Assembly: GCF_017309075.1 (NCBI RefSeq) | Contig: NZ_JAEMGS010000019.1 | Location: 1-64,000, forward strand | Source: Motiliproteus sp. SC1-56 | GTDB taxonomy: Bacteria; Pseudomonadota; Gammaproteobacteria; Pseudomonadales; Balneatricaceae | DNA length: 64,000 nt | Direction: 5' to 3' | In this document: positions 36,069 through 46,931 of the stretch, piece by piece | Layout: each line of letters opens with the position of its first letter | Numbering within the stretch: the stretch's first letter is position 1 | Program-made: the position numbers and the translations under genes | Notes under the pieces: model-generated | Told to the model about the DNA's origin: nothing | The model's database searches: none | Seen by the model: the letters and a program-made list of their open reading frames with translations, nothing else

Positions 36069-37084
36069 CCGTTCTCCCGCTGCCATTGCTCCCGGATCGC
36101 CTCGCTCAACTGGTAGACCGCCATCGCGTAAAGGTGGCTGCGATTGTAGCGGGTTATGACGTAGAAATTTTCCAGTCCCAGCCAGTACTCAGCCGGCCGG
36201 TCATCAAATTCGAGCTTCATCAGCGTGGCTTTTTGCTCATCAGCGCCCAGCGGCGTTCGGGGCGTTACCCCCAGGGCCTTCCACTGCTCGAGGGTTAGCT
36301 CGGGCTTGAGCTTGGTACTGACCCGGTCGTCATCCAGGTCTGCTGGCACCTGCGCGGGCACCGCCACCGGCTGCCCCTCCTGCCAGTGGTGGCGGGCGAA
36401 ATAGTTGGCGACGCTGCCGATGGCATCCACCGGATTGCTGAGGATGTCGCGCACCCCGTCGTCGTCGAAATCGACGGCGTAATTGCGGTAACTGCTGGGA
36501 ATAAACTGGCCGTATCCCATGGCGCCGGCGTAAGACCCCGTCAGGGACAAGGGGCTGAGTTTCTCCTCCCGCAGCAGGTAGAGCAGCTCGCGCAACTGGC
36601 CACCGAAGAACTTGCTGCGCGGCGGGTAATCAAACGCCAGGGTGGCGAGGGCATCGATGACGCGGTAACTGCCGGCGTTTCGTCCGTAGCGGGTTTCTAC
36701 GCCGATAATCGCCACGATGACCTCCGGCGCCACGCCGAAGTGCCGGCTGGCCCGCCCCACGGTATCACGGTGTTCATTCCAAAATGCCACACCCTGATCG
36801 ATACGGCTCTGGCCGAGAAAAATCTGCCGATACTCGCCCCAGTTCAGCCGTTTTTCGGCGGGCCGGGCGATGGCCGTCAGGATCGACTCCTTACGTTCGG
36901 CCTCGGCAATCAGCGCCTCCAACGACTTGCGTTCAAAGCCCTCTGCCACCATGCGGTCGACAAACGCCTTGGCTTCAGGGTGCTCGGCGTAGTTTGGGTC
37001 TGCGGCGGCAGCCGGCAACAGAGCGAAAGCAAAGGCCGAGGCAATCAGGCCACGTAGGGATGAGCGAACGGAAAACTTCACCAA
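36065..37084 (-). CDS. mltB: Lytic murein transglycosylase B
   Basis: MltB cleaves the glycan backbone of peptidoglycan to form anhydro-muropeptides. The 339-residue protein has a signal peptide (cleavage near PAAAAD), the catalytic Glu in IIGVETRYGRN, and the SLT-fold motif GAMGYGQFIPSSYRNYAVDFDDDG, which also contains a calcium-loop-like acidic run. No lipobox Cys is present, so it is probably a soluble periplasmic (SltB-like) form. It overlaps rlpA by 4 bases and lies 13 bases after rodA. Confidence 0.93.
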   Translation of the reverse strand: MVKFSVRSSLRGLIASAFAFALLPAAAADPNYAEHPEAKAFVDRMVAEGFERKSLEALIAEAERKESILTAIARPAEKRLNWGEYRQIFLGQSRIDQGVAFWNEHRDTVGRASRHFGVAPEVIVAIIGVETRYGRNAGSYRVIDALATLAFDYPPRSKFFGGQLRELLYLLREEKLSPLSLTGSYAGAMGYGQFIPSSYRNYAVDFDDDGVRDILSNPVDAIGSVANYFARHHWQEGQPVAVPAQVPADLDDDRVSTKLKPELTLEQWKALGVTPRTPLGADEQKATLMKLEFDDRPAEYWLGLENFYVITRYNRSHLYAMAVYQLSEAIREQWQRENG

Positions 37085-37097
37085 GCGGTCTCCTCAG

Positions 37098-38243
37098 TCA
37101 GCGGGTCACCATGGTGCGGTGGGTGTGAATGGACATGATCATGCCAAATCCTGCCATCAAGGTCACGATCGATGTGCCGCCGTAGCTGACCAGAGGCAGC
37201 GGTACCCCGACCACCGGCAAGATACCGCTCACCATGCCGATATTGACGAACACATAGACGAAGAAGGTCAGGGTCAGACTGCCAGCCAACAGGCGGCCAT
37301 AGGTATCCTGGGCTTGGGCGGCTATATAGAGACCGCGGGCAATGACCAGCAGATAGACTGCCAGCAACGCCAGCACCCCCACCAGCCCCAGCTCTTCGGC
37401 AAGCACTGCGATAATGAAGTCGGTGTGACTCTCGGGAAGAAAATCCAGGTGCGACTGGGTGCCGTTCAGCCACCCCTTGCCGTAGACCCCGCCGGACCCG
37501 ATGGCGGTCTTGGACTGGATGATGTTCCAGCCCGCGCCCAGGGGATCGCTCTCGGGGTTGAGAAAGGTCAGCACCCGCTGGCGCTGGTAGTCCCGCATAC
37601 CCATCCAGAGCAGCGGCGCGCAGGCGCCCGCCACCGCGGCGGCAGCGAAAATCACCCGCCAGCGGATCCCGGAGAGCAACAGTACAAACAGGCCGCTGCA
37701 GGCAATCAGCAGCGAAGTCCCAAGATCCGGCTGCTTGGCGATCAGGAGGGTCGGAATCAACAGCAGCACCAACACCACCAGCACATGGCTCGCCCGCGGC
37801 GGCAGCGGCCGTTCGGCGAAAAACCAGGCGAGGGTCATGGGTACGATCAGTTTCATCACCTCCGAGGGCTGAAAGCGCGGCAGCCCGGGCAGCGCGATCC
37901 AACGCTGCGCCCCCTTGGCCCCCACGCCTGCCACCAGCACCGCCACCAGCAAGCCCAGCCCGGCAACGAACAGCCAGGGCGCCCAGCGCCGCAGCAGGCG
38001 CGGATCGATACAGGCCAGCAGCAGCATCACCCCGAAGGCGACCCCGTAGCGGATCAGCTGACGCTGAACCGCCTGAACGTCCTGCCCCGAGGCGCTGTAA
38101 AACACAAACAGGCCGTAGCCGGCCAGCGCCAGCAGGAAAATCAGCAGCCAGGCGTCCAGGTGGGTATAAGACCAGAGGCTGCGCCCCCGTTGCAGGTGGC
38201 TGGCGGCCTCGGGCAGGGTGCGTTGAAAATCCCGGTAATTCAC
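37098..38243 (-). CDS. rodA: Rod-shape peptidoglycan polymerase RodA
   Basis: RodA is the SEDS glycosyltransferase of the elongasome and works with PBP2. The 381-residue protein has about ten membrane spans, with PRFQPSEVMKL, AKQPDLGTSLL, and the large loop WLNGTQSHLDFLPESHTDFIIAVLAEELG that carries the functional Asp. The C-terminal VPLPLVSYGGTS is a SEDS signature. It overlaps mrdA by 4 bases (ATGA), so the polymerase and its transpeptidase are translated together. Confidence 0.96.
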   Translation of the reverse strand: MNYRDFQRTLPEAASHLQRGRSLWSYTHLDAWLLIFLLALAGYGLFVFYSASGQDVQAVQRQLIRYGVAFGVMLLLACIDPRLLRRWAPWLFVAGLGLLVAVLVAGVGAKGAQRWIALPGLPRFQPSEVMKLIVPMTLAWFFAERPLPPRASHVLVVLVLLLIPTLLIAKQPDLGTSLLIACSGLFVLLLSGIRWRVIFAAAAVAGACAPLLWMGMRDYQRQRVLTFLNPESDPLGAGWNIIQSKTAIGSGGVYGKGWLNGTQSHLDFLPESHTDFIIAVLAEELGLVGVLALLAVYLLVIARGLYIAAQAQDTYGRLLAGSLTLTFFVYVFVNIGMVSGILPVVGVPLPLVSYGGTSIVTLMAGFGMIMSIHTHRTMVTR

Positions 38244-40126
38244 CCCTGCTCCTCCTGGGCCACCACTTCGGTCAACTCTCGGGCCATAAAGGCGTCGAAC
38301 ACTTCGCGGGCCACGGGCGCGGCGGCGCTGCTGCCCCCCCCACCGTTCTCGACCACCACGGCGACGACGATCCGAGGGGCTTCAGCCGGGGCGAAGCCGA
38401 CAAAGAGGCCATGGTCCCGGTATTTCTCGGCCAGGGCCTCGGCATCGTACTCCTCGTCCTGCTTGATGCCGACCACCTGGGCCGTCCCGGTCTTGCCGGC
38501 GATACGGTAATTCAGGTCCCGGCCAATCCCCCGGGCGGTGCCACGGCGGCCATGCACCACGTCCTCCATGGCCTCGATCATGTAGTCCCAATAGCGCTCA
38601 CGCTTGAGTTTGATGTCCGGATGCTGCTTGTCCTCGGGAACCACGACTGCGTTCTCATCGCCTTCGATCGCCTTGAGCATGCGCGGCACCCGCCACTGAC
38701 CGCGGTTGGCGATCGCCATGGTCGCGGTAGCCAGCTGCAACGGGGTGGCCAGCATGAAGCCCTGCCCGATGCTCAGGTTAATCGAATCCCCGGGGTACCA
38801 GGGCCGGTTGCGCATCCGCCGTTTCCACTCCCGGGACGGCAGAATCGCGGCGTGATCCTCGGGCAGATCAAGACTGTTAACCTGGCCAAAGCCGAAGCGC
38901 TGCAGGTAGTCGGACATGGGATCGATCCCCATGCGGTGGCCCACGTCGTAAAAGTAGGTGTCCACGGACTCCTCGATCGCCTTGCGCAGGTCGACCCGGC
39001 CGTGGCCGCCCCGCTTCCAGTCACGGTAGCGCCGCCCGCCCTCGGTGATCTGGTAATAGCCTGGATCCCAGATGTCATACCCCAGGCTGACCGTGCCGCT
39101 GTCCACGGCGGCCAGCCCAATCACCGGCTTCAGCGTGGAGGCCGGCGGGTAACGCCCGCGTATGGCGCGGTTAAAGAGCGGCAGGTCGTCGGATTCCTGC
39201 AACGCGCGGTAATCCTTGCTGCTGATCCCGGTGACGAATTCGTTGGGGTCATAGCCAGGGGCGCTCACCAGGGCCAGGATGCCACCGGTGGCCGGGTCCA
39301 GCGCCACCACCGCGCCCCGTTGGCCGTTCAGGGCCCGCTCGGCCACCAGCTGCAGGCCCAGATCCAGGTGCAGCTGCAGGTCTTCACCGGGAATCGGGTC
39401 GGTGCGCTCCAGCACCCGCAGCACCCGCCCGCGGGCGTTGGTCTCCACTTTCTGCAGCCCGACGGTACCGTGAAGCCGGTCCTCATAGAACTTTTCCACC
39501 CCCAGTTTCCCGATATGGTGGGTGCCGCTGTAGTCCTGGGCATCCACCCGGGCAAGTTCACGCTCGTTGATCCGCCCGACGTAACCCAGGGCGTGCACCA
39601 GCGAGCCGGTGTAGGGGTAGTAACGGATCAGCTCCGCCTCCACCTCCACGCCGGGCAGGCGATGATAGTTGACCGCAATCCGGGCAATCTCTTCGTCGCT
39701 GAGCTGAAACTTCAGCGGGACCGACTGGTAGGGGCGGCGGCGCTGGGAAAGCCGCTTGTAAAAACGCTCGACGTCCCGCTCGCTGATCTCCACCAGGCTG
39801 GCCAACTGCTTGATGGTAGCTTCCAGGGCTTCCTGGTCCCCTACCTGCTCACGCACAAGAGTGAGGTTATGGCTGGGACGGTTGTCGGCCAGTAACACGC
39901 CGTTGCGGTCATAGATCAACCCCCGGGTCGGAGGCACCGGTTGCAACTGGACCCGGTTGCTGTCGGAAAGGGTGCGGTAGACGTCGTGTTCAATCACCTG
40001 CAGATAAAACAGCCGGGCCACCAGCACCAGCATGAACACCACCACCACGGCAAAAGCCAGCATCACCCGGTTGGTGAAGGTACGTCTTTCTCGTTGGTGA
40101 TCCTTGAGGGCAACCGGTTTTTTCAT
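38240..40126 (-). CDS. mrdA: Penicillin-binding protein 2 (elongation transpeptidase)
   Basis: PBP2 is the class B transpeptidase paired with RodA. The 628-residue protein has one N-terminal membrane anchor (about 20-44), the pedestal domain with PTRGLIYDRNG, and the transpeptidase domain. Ser330 and Lys333 lie in PPASTLKPVIG (the same Ser number as in E. coli PBP2), the second motif is near SVDTYFY, and KTGTAQV comes near the end. Length is normal. It follows rlmH after 6 bases. Confidence 0.96.
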   Translation of the reverse strand: MKKPVALKDHQRERRTFTNRVMLAFAVVVVFMLVLVARLFYLQVIEHDVYRTLSDSNRVQLQPVPPTRGLIYDRNGVLLADNRPSHNLTLVREQVGDQEALEATIKQLASLVEISERDVERFYKRLSQRRRPYQSVPLKFQLSDEEIARIAVNYHRLPGVEVEAELIRYYPYTGSLVHALGYVGRINERELARVDAQDYSGTHHIGKLGVEKFYEDRLHGTVGLQKVETNARGRVLRVLERTDPIPGEDLQLHLDLGLQLVAERALNGQRGAVVALDPATGGILALVSAPGYDPNEFVTGISSKDYRALQESDDLPLFNRAIRGRYPPASTLKPVIGLAAVDSGTVSLGYDIWDPGYYQITEGGRRYRDWKRGGHGRVDLRKAIEESVDTYFYDVGHRMGIDPMSDYLQRFGFGQVNSLDLPEDHAAILPSREWKRRMRNRPWYPGDSINLSIGQGFMLATPLQLATATMAIANRGQWRVPRMLKAIEGDENAVVVPEDKQHPDIKLKRERYWDYMIEAMEDVVHGRRGTARGIGRDLNYRIAGKTGTAQVVGIKQDEEYDAEALAEKYRDHGLFVGFAPAEAPRIVVAVVVENGGGGSSAAAPVAREVFDAFMARELTEVVAQEEQG

Positions 40127-40132
40127 TACAGA

Positions 40133-40600
40133 CTACTTGTGATAAGGATGGCCCTGGAGCAAGGTCCAGGCGCGGTAGAGCTGCTCGGCCAGCAGCACCC
40201 GCACCAGCGGATGGGGCAGGGTCAACGCAGACAGGGACCAGCGCTGGTCCGCCCGTGCCAAGCAGCGGGGGTCGAGGCCGTCCGGCCCCCCTACCAGCAA
40301 GCTCAGGTCGCTGCCGTCCATCTGCCAGCCAGCGAGCTTGTCGGCCAGCTGCTCGGTGCTCCAGGGCCGCCCTTTTACATCCAGCACCACCACCAGGTCC
40401 CCCTTGGGAATGGCCGCCAGCATCTGGTCCCCCTCGCGCTGGATGGCCCGCGCAGGATCGCTGCCCTTGCCGCGGTGGCCCAGTGCGAGTTCCTGCAGTT
40501 CCAGGGTAACGCCGCTGCCAAACCGTTTGGCGTACTCCTGATAGCCCTCGGTGACCCAGGATGGCATGCGGGTCCCCAGGGTGATCAACTTAATTCTCAT
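40133..40600 (-). CDS. rlmH: 23S rRNA pseudouridine-1915 N3-methyltransferase
   Basis: RlmH is a small SPOUT methyltransferase acting on assembled 70S ribosomes. The 155-residue protein has [17 protein letters not shown], the SAM-knot segment [13 protein letters not shown] and a C-terminal ending with [13 protein letters not shown]. Length is exactly typical. It lies 6 bases after rsfS in the conserved nadD-rsfS-rlmH order. Confidence 0.97.
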   Translation of the reverse strand: MRIKLITLGTRMPSWVTEGYQEYAKRFGSGVTLELQELALGHRGKGSDPARAIQREGDQMLAAIPKGDLVVVLDVKGRPWSTEQLADKLAGWQMDGSDLSLLVGGPDGLDPRCLARADQRWSLSALTLPHPLVRVLLAEQLYRAWTLLQGHPYHK

Positions 40601-40606
40601 GCCGGA

Positions 40607-40957
40607 TCAGGCTTCCCCCTCCGCCGGCGTGGCCGCATCCGGCCCCCAGAGCCGCTCAAGGTCGTAGAAATCGCGAAACTGCGGCTGCATGACATGCACC
40701 ACCACATCACCCAGATCGACCAGCGCCCATTCGGCACTGTCGATGCCTTCCACGCCGAGGGGGCGAACCCCGGACTCTTTGGCCTCTTTGATCACGGCGT
40801 CGGCCACCGCTTTGACATGACGGTTGGAGGAGCCGCTGGCGATCACCATCCAGTCGGTAACGCTACTCTTGCCGCGCACATCCAGCTTCACCACATCCCG
40901 CGCTTTAATGTCTTCCAGCGCGTGTTCCACCCGTTCGATCAGTTGCTCAGTTTGCAT
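40607..40957 (-). CDS. rsfS: Ribosomal silencing factor RsfS
   Basis: RsfS binds ribosomal protein L14 and prevents subunit joining during starvation. The 116-residue protein has the family patterns [34 protein letters not shown] and [23 protein letters not shown]. It is encoded between nadD and rlmH as in most proteobacteria. Confidence 0.96.
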   Translation of the reverse strand: MQTEQLIERVEHALEDIKARDVVKLDVRGKSSVTDWMVIASGSSNRHVKAVADAVIKEAKESGVRPLGVEGIDSAEWALVDLGDVVVHVMQPQFRDFYDLERLWGPDAATPAEGEA

Positions 40958-40964
40958 GGGTTCC

Positions 40965-41612
40965 TCAAAATTTGACGTTGTAGAGTCCCTGCTCGCGGAT
41001 ATAGTTCCACACCGCGTCAGGGATTAAAAACCGGGGCGACCCGCCCGCCGCAATCCGCTCGCGGACCTGGGTCGCAGAGATGCCCAGCGGCGTTAAACCG
41101 TGGATCAACACCCGCCCGCCCGGCGCCTCCAGCAGGGCTTCGGGACGGGTTACCTGATAATCGCGAACCCACCGGGCCATGGGCTCATTGTCTGCAAAAC
41201 GCCAGCCCGGACGTTGCACCACCAACATATGGGCCAGAGTGATCAGCTCCTGCCACCGGTGCCAGGTGGGCAGCCCCAGAAAGGAGTCCATGCCCAGCAC
41301 CATGATCAACGGGCGCTCGTCCCCCAGCTCAGCACGCAGCGACTTAAGGGTTGCAACGGTATACGAAGGCTCGGGCGAGCGCAGTTCGCGCCCGTCGACG
41401 CGCAGTCCCGGCTCATCGGTCACGGCCAGTTCGACCATGCGCAGCCGGTGCTGCGAGCTGCACCCCGGCGTTTCACGGTGCGGCGGCCGGTGACAGGGCA
41501 CCAGGCGCACCTCTCTCAACGCCAGCAGTTCGCGGATCTCCAGGGCGGTGCGCAGATGGCCGTTATGGATGGGATCGAAGGTGCCTCCCATAAAGGCCAC
41601 GGCGTCAGTCAT
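40965..41612 (-). CDS. nadD: Nicotinate-nucleotide adenylyltransferase
   Basis: NadD adenylates nicotinate mononucleotide in NAD synthesis. The 215-residue protein has the nucleotidyltransferase motifs [11 protein letters not shown] near the N-terminus and [10 protein letters not shown] near the C-terminus, with [10 protein letters not shown] and [17 protein letters not shown] between. It follows proA after 21 bases. Confidence 0.96.
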   Translation of the reverse strand: MTDAVAFMGGTFDPIHNGHLRTALEIRELLALREVRLVPCHRPPHRETPGCSSQHRLRMVELAVTDEPGLRVDGRELRSPEPSYTVATLKSLRAELGDERPLIMVLGMDSFLGLPTWHRWQELITLAHMLVVQRPGWRFADNEPMARWVRDYQVTRPEALLEAPGGRVLIHGLTPLGISATQVRERIAAGGSPRFLIPDAVWNYIREQGLYNVKF

Positions 41613-41633
41613 AGGGATGGTGCTCCGAGGGGG

Positions 41634-42890
41634 TTACTGCCGAATATGGCCGTCACCCAGTACCACGTACTTCTGCGAGGTCAGCCCTTCCAGCCCCACG
41701 GGACCGCGGGCGTGGATCTTGTCGGTGGAGATACCGATCTCCGCCCCCAGTCCGTATTCAAAGCCGTCGGCAAAACGGGTGGAGGCGTTGACCATCACCG
41801 AGCTGGAGTCCACCTCGGCCAGGAAGCGCCGGCTCAGGCTGTAGTTTTCGGTCACGATGGCGTCTGTATGGTGGGAGCCATAACGGTTGATGTGCGCGAT
41901 GGCCGCATCCATGTCCGCCACCAGACGGATGGAGAGCACCGGCGCCAGGTACTCGGTGGACCAGTCCTCCTCGGTCGCTTCCTTGATGCCCCCGAGGATT
42001 GCGCGAGTCGCCTCGCATCCGCGCAACTCGACGCCCTTGGCCCCGTAGGCCTCCGCCAGCGCAGGCAGAATCTCCCCCGCGATGGTCTCGTGGACCAGCA
42101 GGGTCTCCATGGTGTTGCAGGTGCCGTAGCGATGGGTTTTGGCATTAATAGCGATATCCAGCGCCTTCTGTGGGTCCGCCTCCAGGTCGATGTAAACGTG
42201 ACAGATGCCGTCCAGGTGCTTGATCACCGTAACCCGTGACTCCCGGCTGATCCGCTCGATCAATCCTTTGCCGCCGCGGGGAACGATCACGTCAACATAC
42301 TCGGGCATGGTGATGAGCTCCCCCACCGCCGCACGGTCGGTGGTCTCCACCACCTGCACCGCGGCCTCAGGCAGCCCTGCCGCGGTCAGTCCCCGACGGA
42401 TGCAGGCGGCAATCGCCTGGTTGGAATGAATCGCTTCGGACCCGCCGCGCAGGATGGTGGCGTTACCGGATTTCAGGCAGAGGCTGGCCGCCTCGGCGGT
42501 CACGTTGGGCCTGGACTCGTAGATGATGCCGATGACGCCTAGCGGAACCCGCATCTTGCCCACCTGGATACCCGAGGGCATGAAGTTCATATCGGAGATG
42601 CCGCCCACCGGATCCGGTAGCGCGGCCACCTGCCGCAACCCTTCGATCATGCCGTCGATGCGCTCATCGTTGAGCTCAAGACGATCCAGCATCGCCGCAT
42701 CCAGGCCTCGCTCACGGCCGGCGTCAAGATCCTTCGCGTTGGCCTGCAGCAAGGTGGCACGGGCGTCATCGATCGCCTCCGCCATCGCCAGCAATGCCGC
42801 ATTTTTGGTTCCACTGTTGGCCTTGTTCAGCAGTGCGGCGGCTTCCCGTGCCTGCTGTCCGAGGCCTGACATGTATGCCTTGACGTCCAT
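41634..42890 (-). CDS. proA: Gamma-glutamyl phosphate reductase
   Basis: ProA makes glutamate-5-semialdehyde in proline synthesis. The 418-residue protein has the active Cys in [16 protein letters not shown] (usually H-R-P-G-V-C-N), plus [11 protein letters not shown] and [28 protein letters not shown] 42890 is chosen because AGGTGG precedes it; the frame also opens six codons earlier. It is the first gene of the minus-strand block running through nadD to the cell-wall genes. Confidence 0.95.
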   Translation of the reverse strand: MDVKAYMSGLGQQAREAAALLNKANSGTKNAALLAMAEAIDDARATLLQANAKDLDAGRERGLDAAMLDRLELNDERIDGMIEGLRQVAALPDPVGGISDMNFMPSGIQVGKMRVPLGVIGIIYESRPNVTAEAASLCLKSGNATILRGGSEAIHSNQAIAACIRRGLTAAGLPEAAVQVVETTDRAAVGELITMPEYVDVIVPRGGKGLIERISRESRVTVIKHLDGICHVYIDLEADPQKALDIAINAKTHRYGTCNTMETLLVHETIAGEILPALAEAYGAKGVELRGCEATRAILGGIKEATEEDWSTEYLAPVLSIRLVADMDAAIAHINRYGSHHTDAIVTENYSLSRRFLAEVDSSSVMVNASTRFADGFEYGLGAEIGISTDKIHARGPVGLEGLTSQKYVVLGDGHIRQ

Positions 42891-42969
42891 CAGTCCACCT
42901 TTTAACAAACAATCGGGGCATTATAACGCCTGTTTCCAGGCCCGGCTAAGCCAATTTCCCCCCCCGCGG

Positions 42970-42999
42970 GTGACGGCCTACCCCACCCCTTGATATGAT
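42970..42999 (+). promoter_or_regulatory. Sigma-70-like promoter of the AhpA-like gene
   Basis: GTGACG (42970-42975, 4 of 6) and TATGAT (42994-42999, 5 of 6) are separated by 18 bases, in the gap between divergent proA and the gene at 43057. Confidence 0.5.
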
Positions 43000-43056
43000 T
43001 CCTGCGCTGTAACGGAAGGCGGTGTAGCGCCCGCCCCTGAGACCCGGCCCGAACCC

Positions 43057-44415
43057 ATGAAGCCACGCCACCTACCCGTCACCCTGAAGCTACTCTGTGT
43101 CGCCGCCCTGGTGCTGGTACTGGGCCACGGCGCCAGCCTCTACCAGTTGCAGCGCGAGCTCAACCAGCAGGGTCAGGCCCAGCTTCAGACCCTGGGCGAG
43201 GCCATCAGCTTTCAGACCGCGCTCAACGCCGGCCCCATGTTGCTGTCACAGGACTGGCTGAGCCTCAACATCGCCCTCAAGCAGCTGACCGATGCCCCCC
43301 AGGTCCGGGGAGCGGAAATTCTCGACCGCCAGGGCAAGCAGCTGGCACAGGCCGGTGCCGACAGCGCGCTGCAGTTTCAGCACGCCATCGATATCCAGGG
43401 CGACCTCCTGGGGAGCGTGCGCATTTACCTCGACCAGACACCCCTCCAGCGCCAGACCCAGGCCAGCGTACGCCGCACCCTGCTGATCAGTGCCCTGGCC
43501 GCCCTGCTGGGACTCGCCGCTTTCTACGGCCTGTCACGCCACCTGCGCCAGCCGCTACAGGCGCTTAACCGAGCCGCGGAAGAGCTGCGCCGGGACGACA
43601 CCATCACCCCCCTGGACGAGAAACGGCGGGACGAGTTCGGCCGCATCGGCCGGCTCCTCAACCGCCGCTTTGCCCCCCCCCTCCCGGAGGAGGAGCTGCC
43701 GCTCCACGAGCAGCTAGAACACCTGGCCGACGAGCTGCGCGAAAGCCTGCCCCCCTCTGCGGGCGATGAGTCTCCAGCAGCCCCCGTAACCGGCGCCCCG
43801 CCGGCGCCCCTCGAGCCGGTCGTCACGGCCGAAAACGAATTCACCGCCCCACCCGCTCAGCAAAGCCTCTACCTGTTCTACGTGGATCACCGCAGCGCCG
43901 CCAGCGACTCCCTGGAAGCAGAAGAGCGAACTCGACTGCTGGCCCGCTACCGGCAGGACTTGGAACAGGTGGCCCTGCTTTACCGGGGACGCCTGCAGGA
44001 GGATGAGGCCGGCAACTGGTGCGTCTATTTCGAGCCGCTGTCCAGTGAACACAGCCACGGGGTTAACGCCCTGTGCGCGGCACAGCTGTTCAACGGTCTC
44101 TACCGCGGCATTAACCAGCAGCGAATCAGGAACTTTTCACCCGTGGTGAATATCAAGATGGCGCTGGTGATGGGCGTGACCGACGACCCCCAGGGCCTTG
44201 CCCAACGCGGCTCGCAAATGAGCCAGAGCCTCGAGGCCAATGAACTGATCACCGACGCGGGTTTGTTCTCCGTCCCCCACCTGTCAGAGCGGCTGCTGGC
44301 CGAGGCGGGGTACCGCAAGACCGACGAGCACGCCTACCTGCTGACCACCCTGTCACCGGACTACCAGGCCCTGATAGACCGCCAGGCAGAGCACTTTCTC
44401 AACCAGAACGGTTAA
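43057..44415 (+). CDS. AhpA/SMP-like membrane protein with HAMP and degenerate cyclase-like domain
   Basis: The 452-residue inner-membrane protein has TM1 at about 10-28, a periplasmic region at about 29-140 resembling the SMP_2 (AhpA/YtjB) family (ALNAGPMLLSQDWLSLNIALKQLTD), TM2 at about 142-162, and a HAMP-like linker (SRHLRQPLQALNRAAEELRR to RLLN). A proline-rich linker leads to a C-terminal domain of about 170 residues. That domain (LYLFYVDHRSAAS, LALVMGVTDD) recalls a class III nucleotidyl cyclase but lacks the metal-binding aspartates. Activity is therefore unlikely and the domain may bind a ligand or partner. YtjB of E. coli ends soon after TM2, so this is an extended version. Function is unknown. 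Confidence 0.7.
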   Translation: MKPRHLPVTLKLLCVAALVLVLGHGASLYQLQRELNQQGQAQLQTLGEAISFQTALNAGPMLLSQDWLSLNIALKQLTDAPQVRGAEILDRQGKQLAQAGADSALQFQHAIDIQGDLLGSVRIYLDQTPLQRQTQASVRRTLLISALAALLGLAAFYGLSRHLRQPLQALNRAAEELRRDDTITPLDEKRRDEFGRIGRLLNRRFAPPLPEEELPLHEQLEHLADELRESLPPSAGDESPAAPVTGAPPAPLEPVVTAENEFTAPPAQQSLYLFYVDHRSAASDSLEAEERTRLLARYRQDLEQVALLYRGRLQEDEAGNWCVYFEPLSSEHSHGVNALCAAQLFNGLYRGINQQRIRNFSPVVNIKMALVMGVTDDPQGLAQRGSQMSQSLEANELITDAGLFSVPHLSERLLAEAGYRKTDEHAYLLTTLSPDYQALIDRQAEHFLNQNG

Positions 44416-44614
44416 GCTCCCGACCCTGGGGGCGCCGCCACGGCATGAGAGTGCGGCCACGGGGGCACCACGCTAAACCCCAGAGGCTTTGCTGGCCCTG
44501 TTGACTTGTGCTGAGCAACCGCCACGCACCCCTGGTCTGGGGCCGATCACCCGCCCACCACAAAAAAGGCGCGGCCTCAGTGGCCGCGCCTTTCGAGTGC
44601 CGACGGTCAGCTAG
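44416..44614. other. Convergent intergenic region after the AhpA-like gene and parC
   Basis: No gene is visible. The region contains the terminator at 44562-44593, which can serve both converging genes. Confidence 0.5.
44562..44593. terminator. Terminator of parC (bidirectional)
   Basis: A 12-bp stem (44565-44576 with 44582-44593) encloses a 5-base loop. On the minus strand six T residues follow; on the plus strand only three. It lies 22 bases beyond the parC stop. Confidence 0.85.
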
Positions 44615-46903
44615 TTACGCGTCACCGCCTTCATCCACTTCCGGCTCGGCGCTGCCCGCCTCCACCTCCAGCCGGTCGACCCGCTGGAAGCCCCTGGGAA
44701 GTTTGCTGCCGCGACGCCCCCGCTCGCCCCGGTAGTGGGCCAGGTCGCTACCCTTCAGACGCAGGTAGCGCTTACCGGCGTGGACCAGGAGCTCACTTTG
44801 CGGCTCGAGCACCGCAAGATCCACCAGGAACTCTTCACGGCTGGCGGCCCGCGCCGCCGGCACGTTGATGATCTTATTACCCTTGCCCCGGGCCAGCGCC
44901 GGCAGGTCCAGCACCGGGAAGACCAGCAAGCGTCCCTCATTGGTCACCGCCGCCAGCAGCTGGCGCTCGGCATCCTCAACCGGTTGTGGCGGCATCACCC
45001 GGGCCCCCTTGGGCAGGCTGAGCACCGCCTTGCCGGCGCGATTTTTACTGAGCAGGTCCGCGTACTTGCAGACAAAACCGTAACCGGCGTCGGAGGCCAG
45101 CAGGTAGTTGGCCGACTCCTTGTCCAGCAGTACCGCGTCCACGGCCGCCTCGGGGGGGATGTTAAGACGACCGGTCAGCGGCTCGCCCTGGCCCCGCGCC
45201 GAAGGCAGGGTGTGGGCCGGCAACGCATAGGCCCGGCCATTGGAGTCGATAAAGGCCGCCGACTGGTTGGTGCGCCCGCGGGCGGCCAGTTTGAACTCAT
45301 CGCCGGCCTTGTAACTCAGCCCCACCGGATCAATGTCGTGCCCCTTGGCCGAGCGCACCCAACCCTGCTTGGAGAGCACCACGGTGATGGGATCGGCGCT
45401 CATCAGGTCCAGCTCGCTGAAGGCCCGGGCCTCCTCCCGCTCCCGCACGGGTGAGCGGCGCTCGTCCCCGTAAGTCTCAGCGGCTTCTTCCAGCTCCTGC
45501 TTGATCAGCCGACGCAGTTTCGCTTTTGAACCCAGCAGCGTTTCCAGCCGCTTGCGCTCTGCGGCAAGCTCTTCCTGCTCGCCACGGATCCTCATCTCTT
45601 CCAGCCGGGCCAGGTGGCGCAGCTTCAGTTCCAGGATCGCCTCGGCTTGCAGGTCGCTCAGCCCGAAGCGCTCCATCAGCACCGGCTTGGGCTTATCCTC
45701 ATTGCGAATAATCTCGATCACTTCGTCGATATTGAGAAAGGCCACCAACAGGCCTTCGAGGATGTGCAACCGGTCCAGCACTTTATCCAGGCGGAACTGC
45801 AACCGCCGGGTCACGGTTTCAATCCGGTAACGGAGCCATTCGCTGAGCACGGCACGCAGGTTTTTCACCTGCGGCCGACCGTCCATGCCGATCATGTTGA
45901 AGTTGATACGGTAGGTGCGCTCTAGGTCGGTGGTGGCGAACAGGTGCGCCATCAGCGCCTCCACGTCAACCCGGTTGGAACGGGGAACCACCACCAGCCG
46001 GGTGGGGTTCTCGTGATCCGACTCATCCCTCAGATCCGTCACCATCGGCAGTTTCTTGGCCTGCATCTGGGCGGCGATCTGCTCCAGCACCTTGGCGCCG
46101 GAGGTCTGGTGGGGCAGCGCGGTGATCACGATCTCGCCGCTCTCGCGGCTGTAGACCGCGCGCATGCGGATCGAGCCCCGGCCGCTCTGGTAGAGCTTGG
46201 CCAGCTCCTCCCGGGGGGTGATGATCTCCGCCTCGGTAGGGTAATCCGGCGCCGGCAGCAGCTCGGCCAGCGTTGCATCGTCGACCTCGGGCTCTTCCAG
46301 CAGGCGCACACAGGCCGCCACCACCTCACGCAGGTTGTGAGGCGGAATGTCGGTAGCCATGCCCACGGCGATTCCGGTGGAACCGTTGAGCAGCACATTG
46401 GGCACCTGGGCCGGCAGCGTCAGCGGCTCGGTGAGGGTGCCGTCAAAGTTCGGCCCCCACTCCACGGTGCCCTGCCCCAGCTCCGACAGCAGCAGGGCGG
46501 AATAAGGCGCCAGCCGCGATTCGGTGTAACGCATGGCGGCAAACGACTTGGGATCATCGGGCGAGCCCCAGTTGCCCTGGCCGTCCACCAGCGGATAGCG
46601 GTAGGAAAAGGGCTGCGCCATCAGCACCATGGCTTCGTAACAGGCGCTGTCCCCGTGGGGGTGGAACTTACCCAGCACGTCACCCACGGTGCGCGCCGAT
46701 TTCTTGAACTTGGCCCCGGCCCGCAGCCCGAGTTCGGACATGGCGTAGACGATGCGCCGCTGCACGGGTTTGAGACCGTCGCCGATGTGGGGCAAGGCCC
46801 GGTCCAAAATGACGTACATCGAGTAATCCAGGTAGGCTTTCTCGGTGTACTGCTTGAGAGAGAGGCGTTCTATGCCTTCATCGATAGTTACGGTGCCAGT
46901 CAT
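44615..46903 (-). CDS. parC: DNA topoisomerase IV subunit A
   Basis: ParC is the DNA-cutting subunit of topoisomerase IV, which decatenates chromosomes. The 762-residue protein has [21 protein letters not shown], the quinolone-target region [13 protein letters not shown] with Ser and Glu at the positions mutated in resistant strains (so apparently susceptible type), the catalytic Tyr in [10 protein letters not shown], and a C-terminal beta-pinwheel. Length is that of ParC rather than GyrA. It lies 28 bases after the histidine kinase gene and is the last gene of the parE-receiver-kinase-parC run. Confidence 0.96.
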   Translation of the reverse strand: MTGTVTIDEGIERLSLKQYTEKAYLDYSMYVILDRALPHIGDGLKPVQRRIVYAMSELGLRAGAKFKKSARTVGDVLGKFHPHGDSACYEAMVLMAQPFSYRYPLVDGQGNWGSPDDPKSFAAMRYTESRLAPYSALLLSELGQGTVEWGPNFDGTLTEPLTLPAQVPNVLLNGSTGIAVGMATDIPPHNLREVVAACVRLLEEPEVDDATLAELLPAPDYPTEAEIITPREELAKLYQSGRGSIRMRAVYSRESGEIVITALPHQTSGAKVLEQIAAQMQAKKLPMVTDLRDESDHENPTRLVVVPRSNRVDVEALMAHLFATTDLERTYRINFNMIGMDGRPQVKNLRAVLSEWLRYRIETVTRRLQFRLDKVLDRLHILEGLLVAFLNIDEVIEIIRNEDKPKPVLMERFGLSDLQAEAILELKLRHLARLEEMRIRGEQEELAAERKRLETLLGSKAKLRRLIKQELEEAAETYGDERRSPVREREEARAFSELDLMSADPITVVLSKQGWVRSAKGHDIDPVGLSYKAGDEFKLAARGRTNQSAAFIDSNGRAYALPAHTLPSARGQGEPLTGRLNIPPEAAVDAVLLDKESANYLLASDAGYGFVCKYADLLSKNRAGKAVLSLPKGARVMPPQPVEDAERQLLAAVTNEGRLLVFPVLDLPALARGKGNKIINVPAARAASREEFLVDLAVLEPQSELLVHAGKRYLRLKGSDLAHYRGERGRRGSKLPRGFQRVDRLEVEAGSAEPEVDEGGDA

Positions 46904-46931
46904 GAATTCCAGATAACTTAGTGATTAACGA

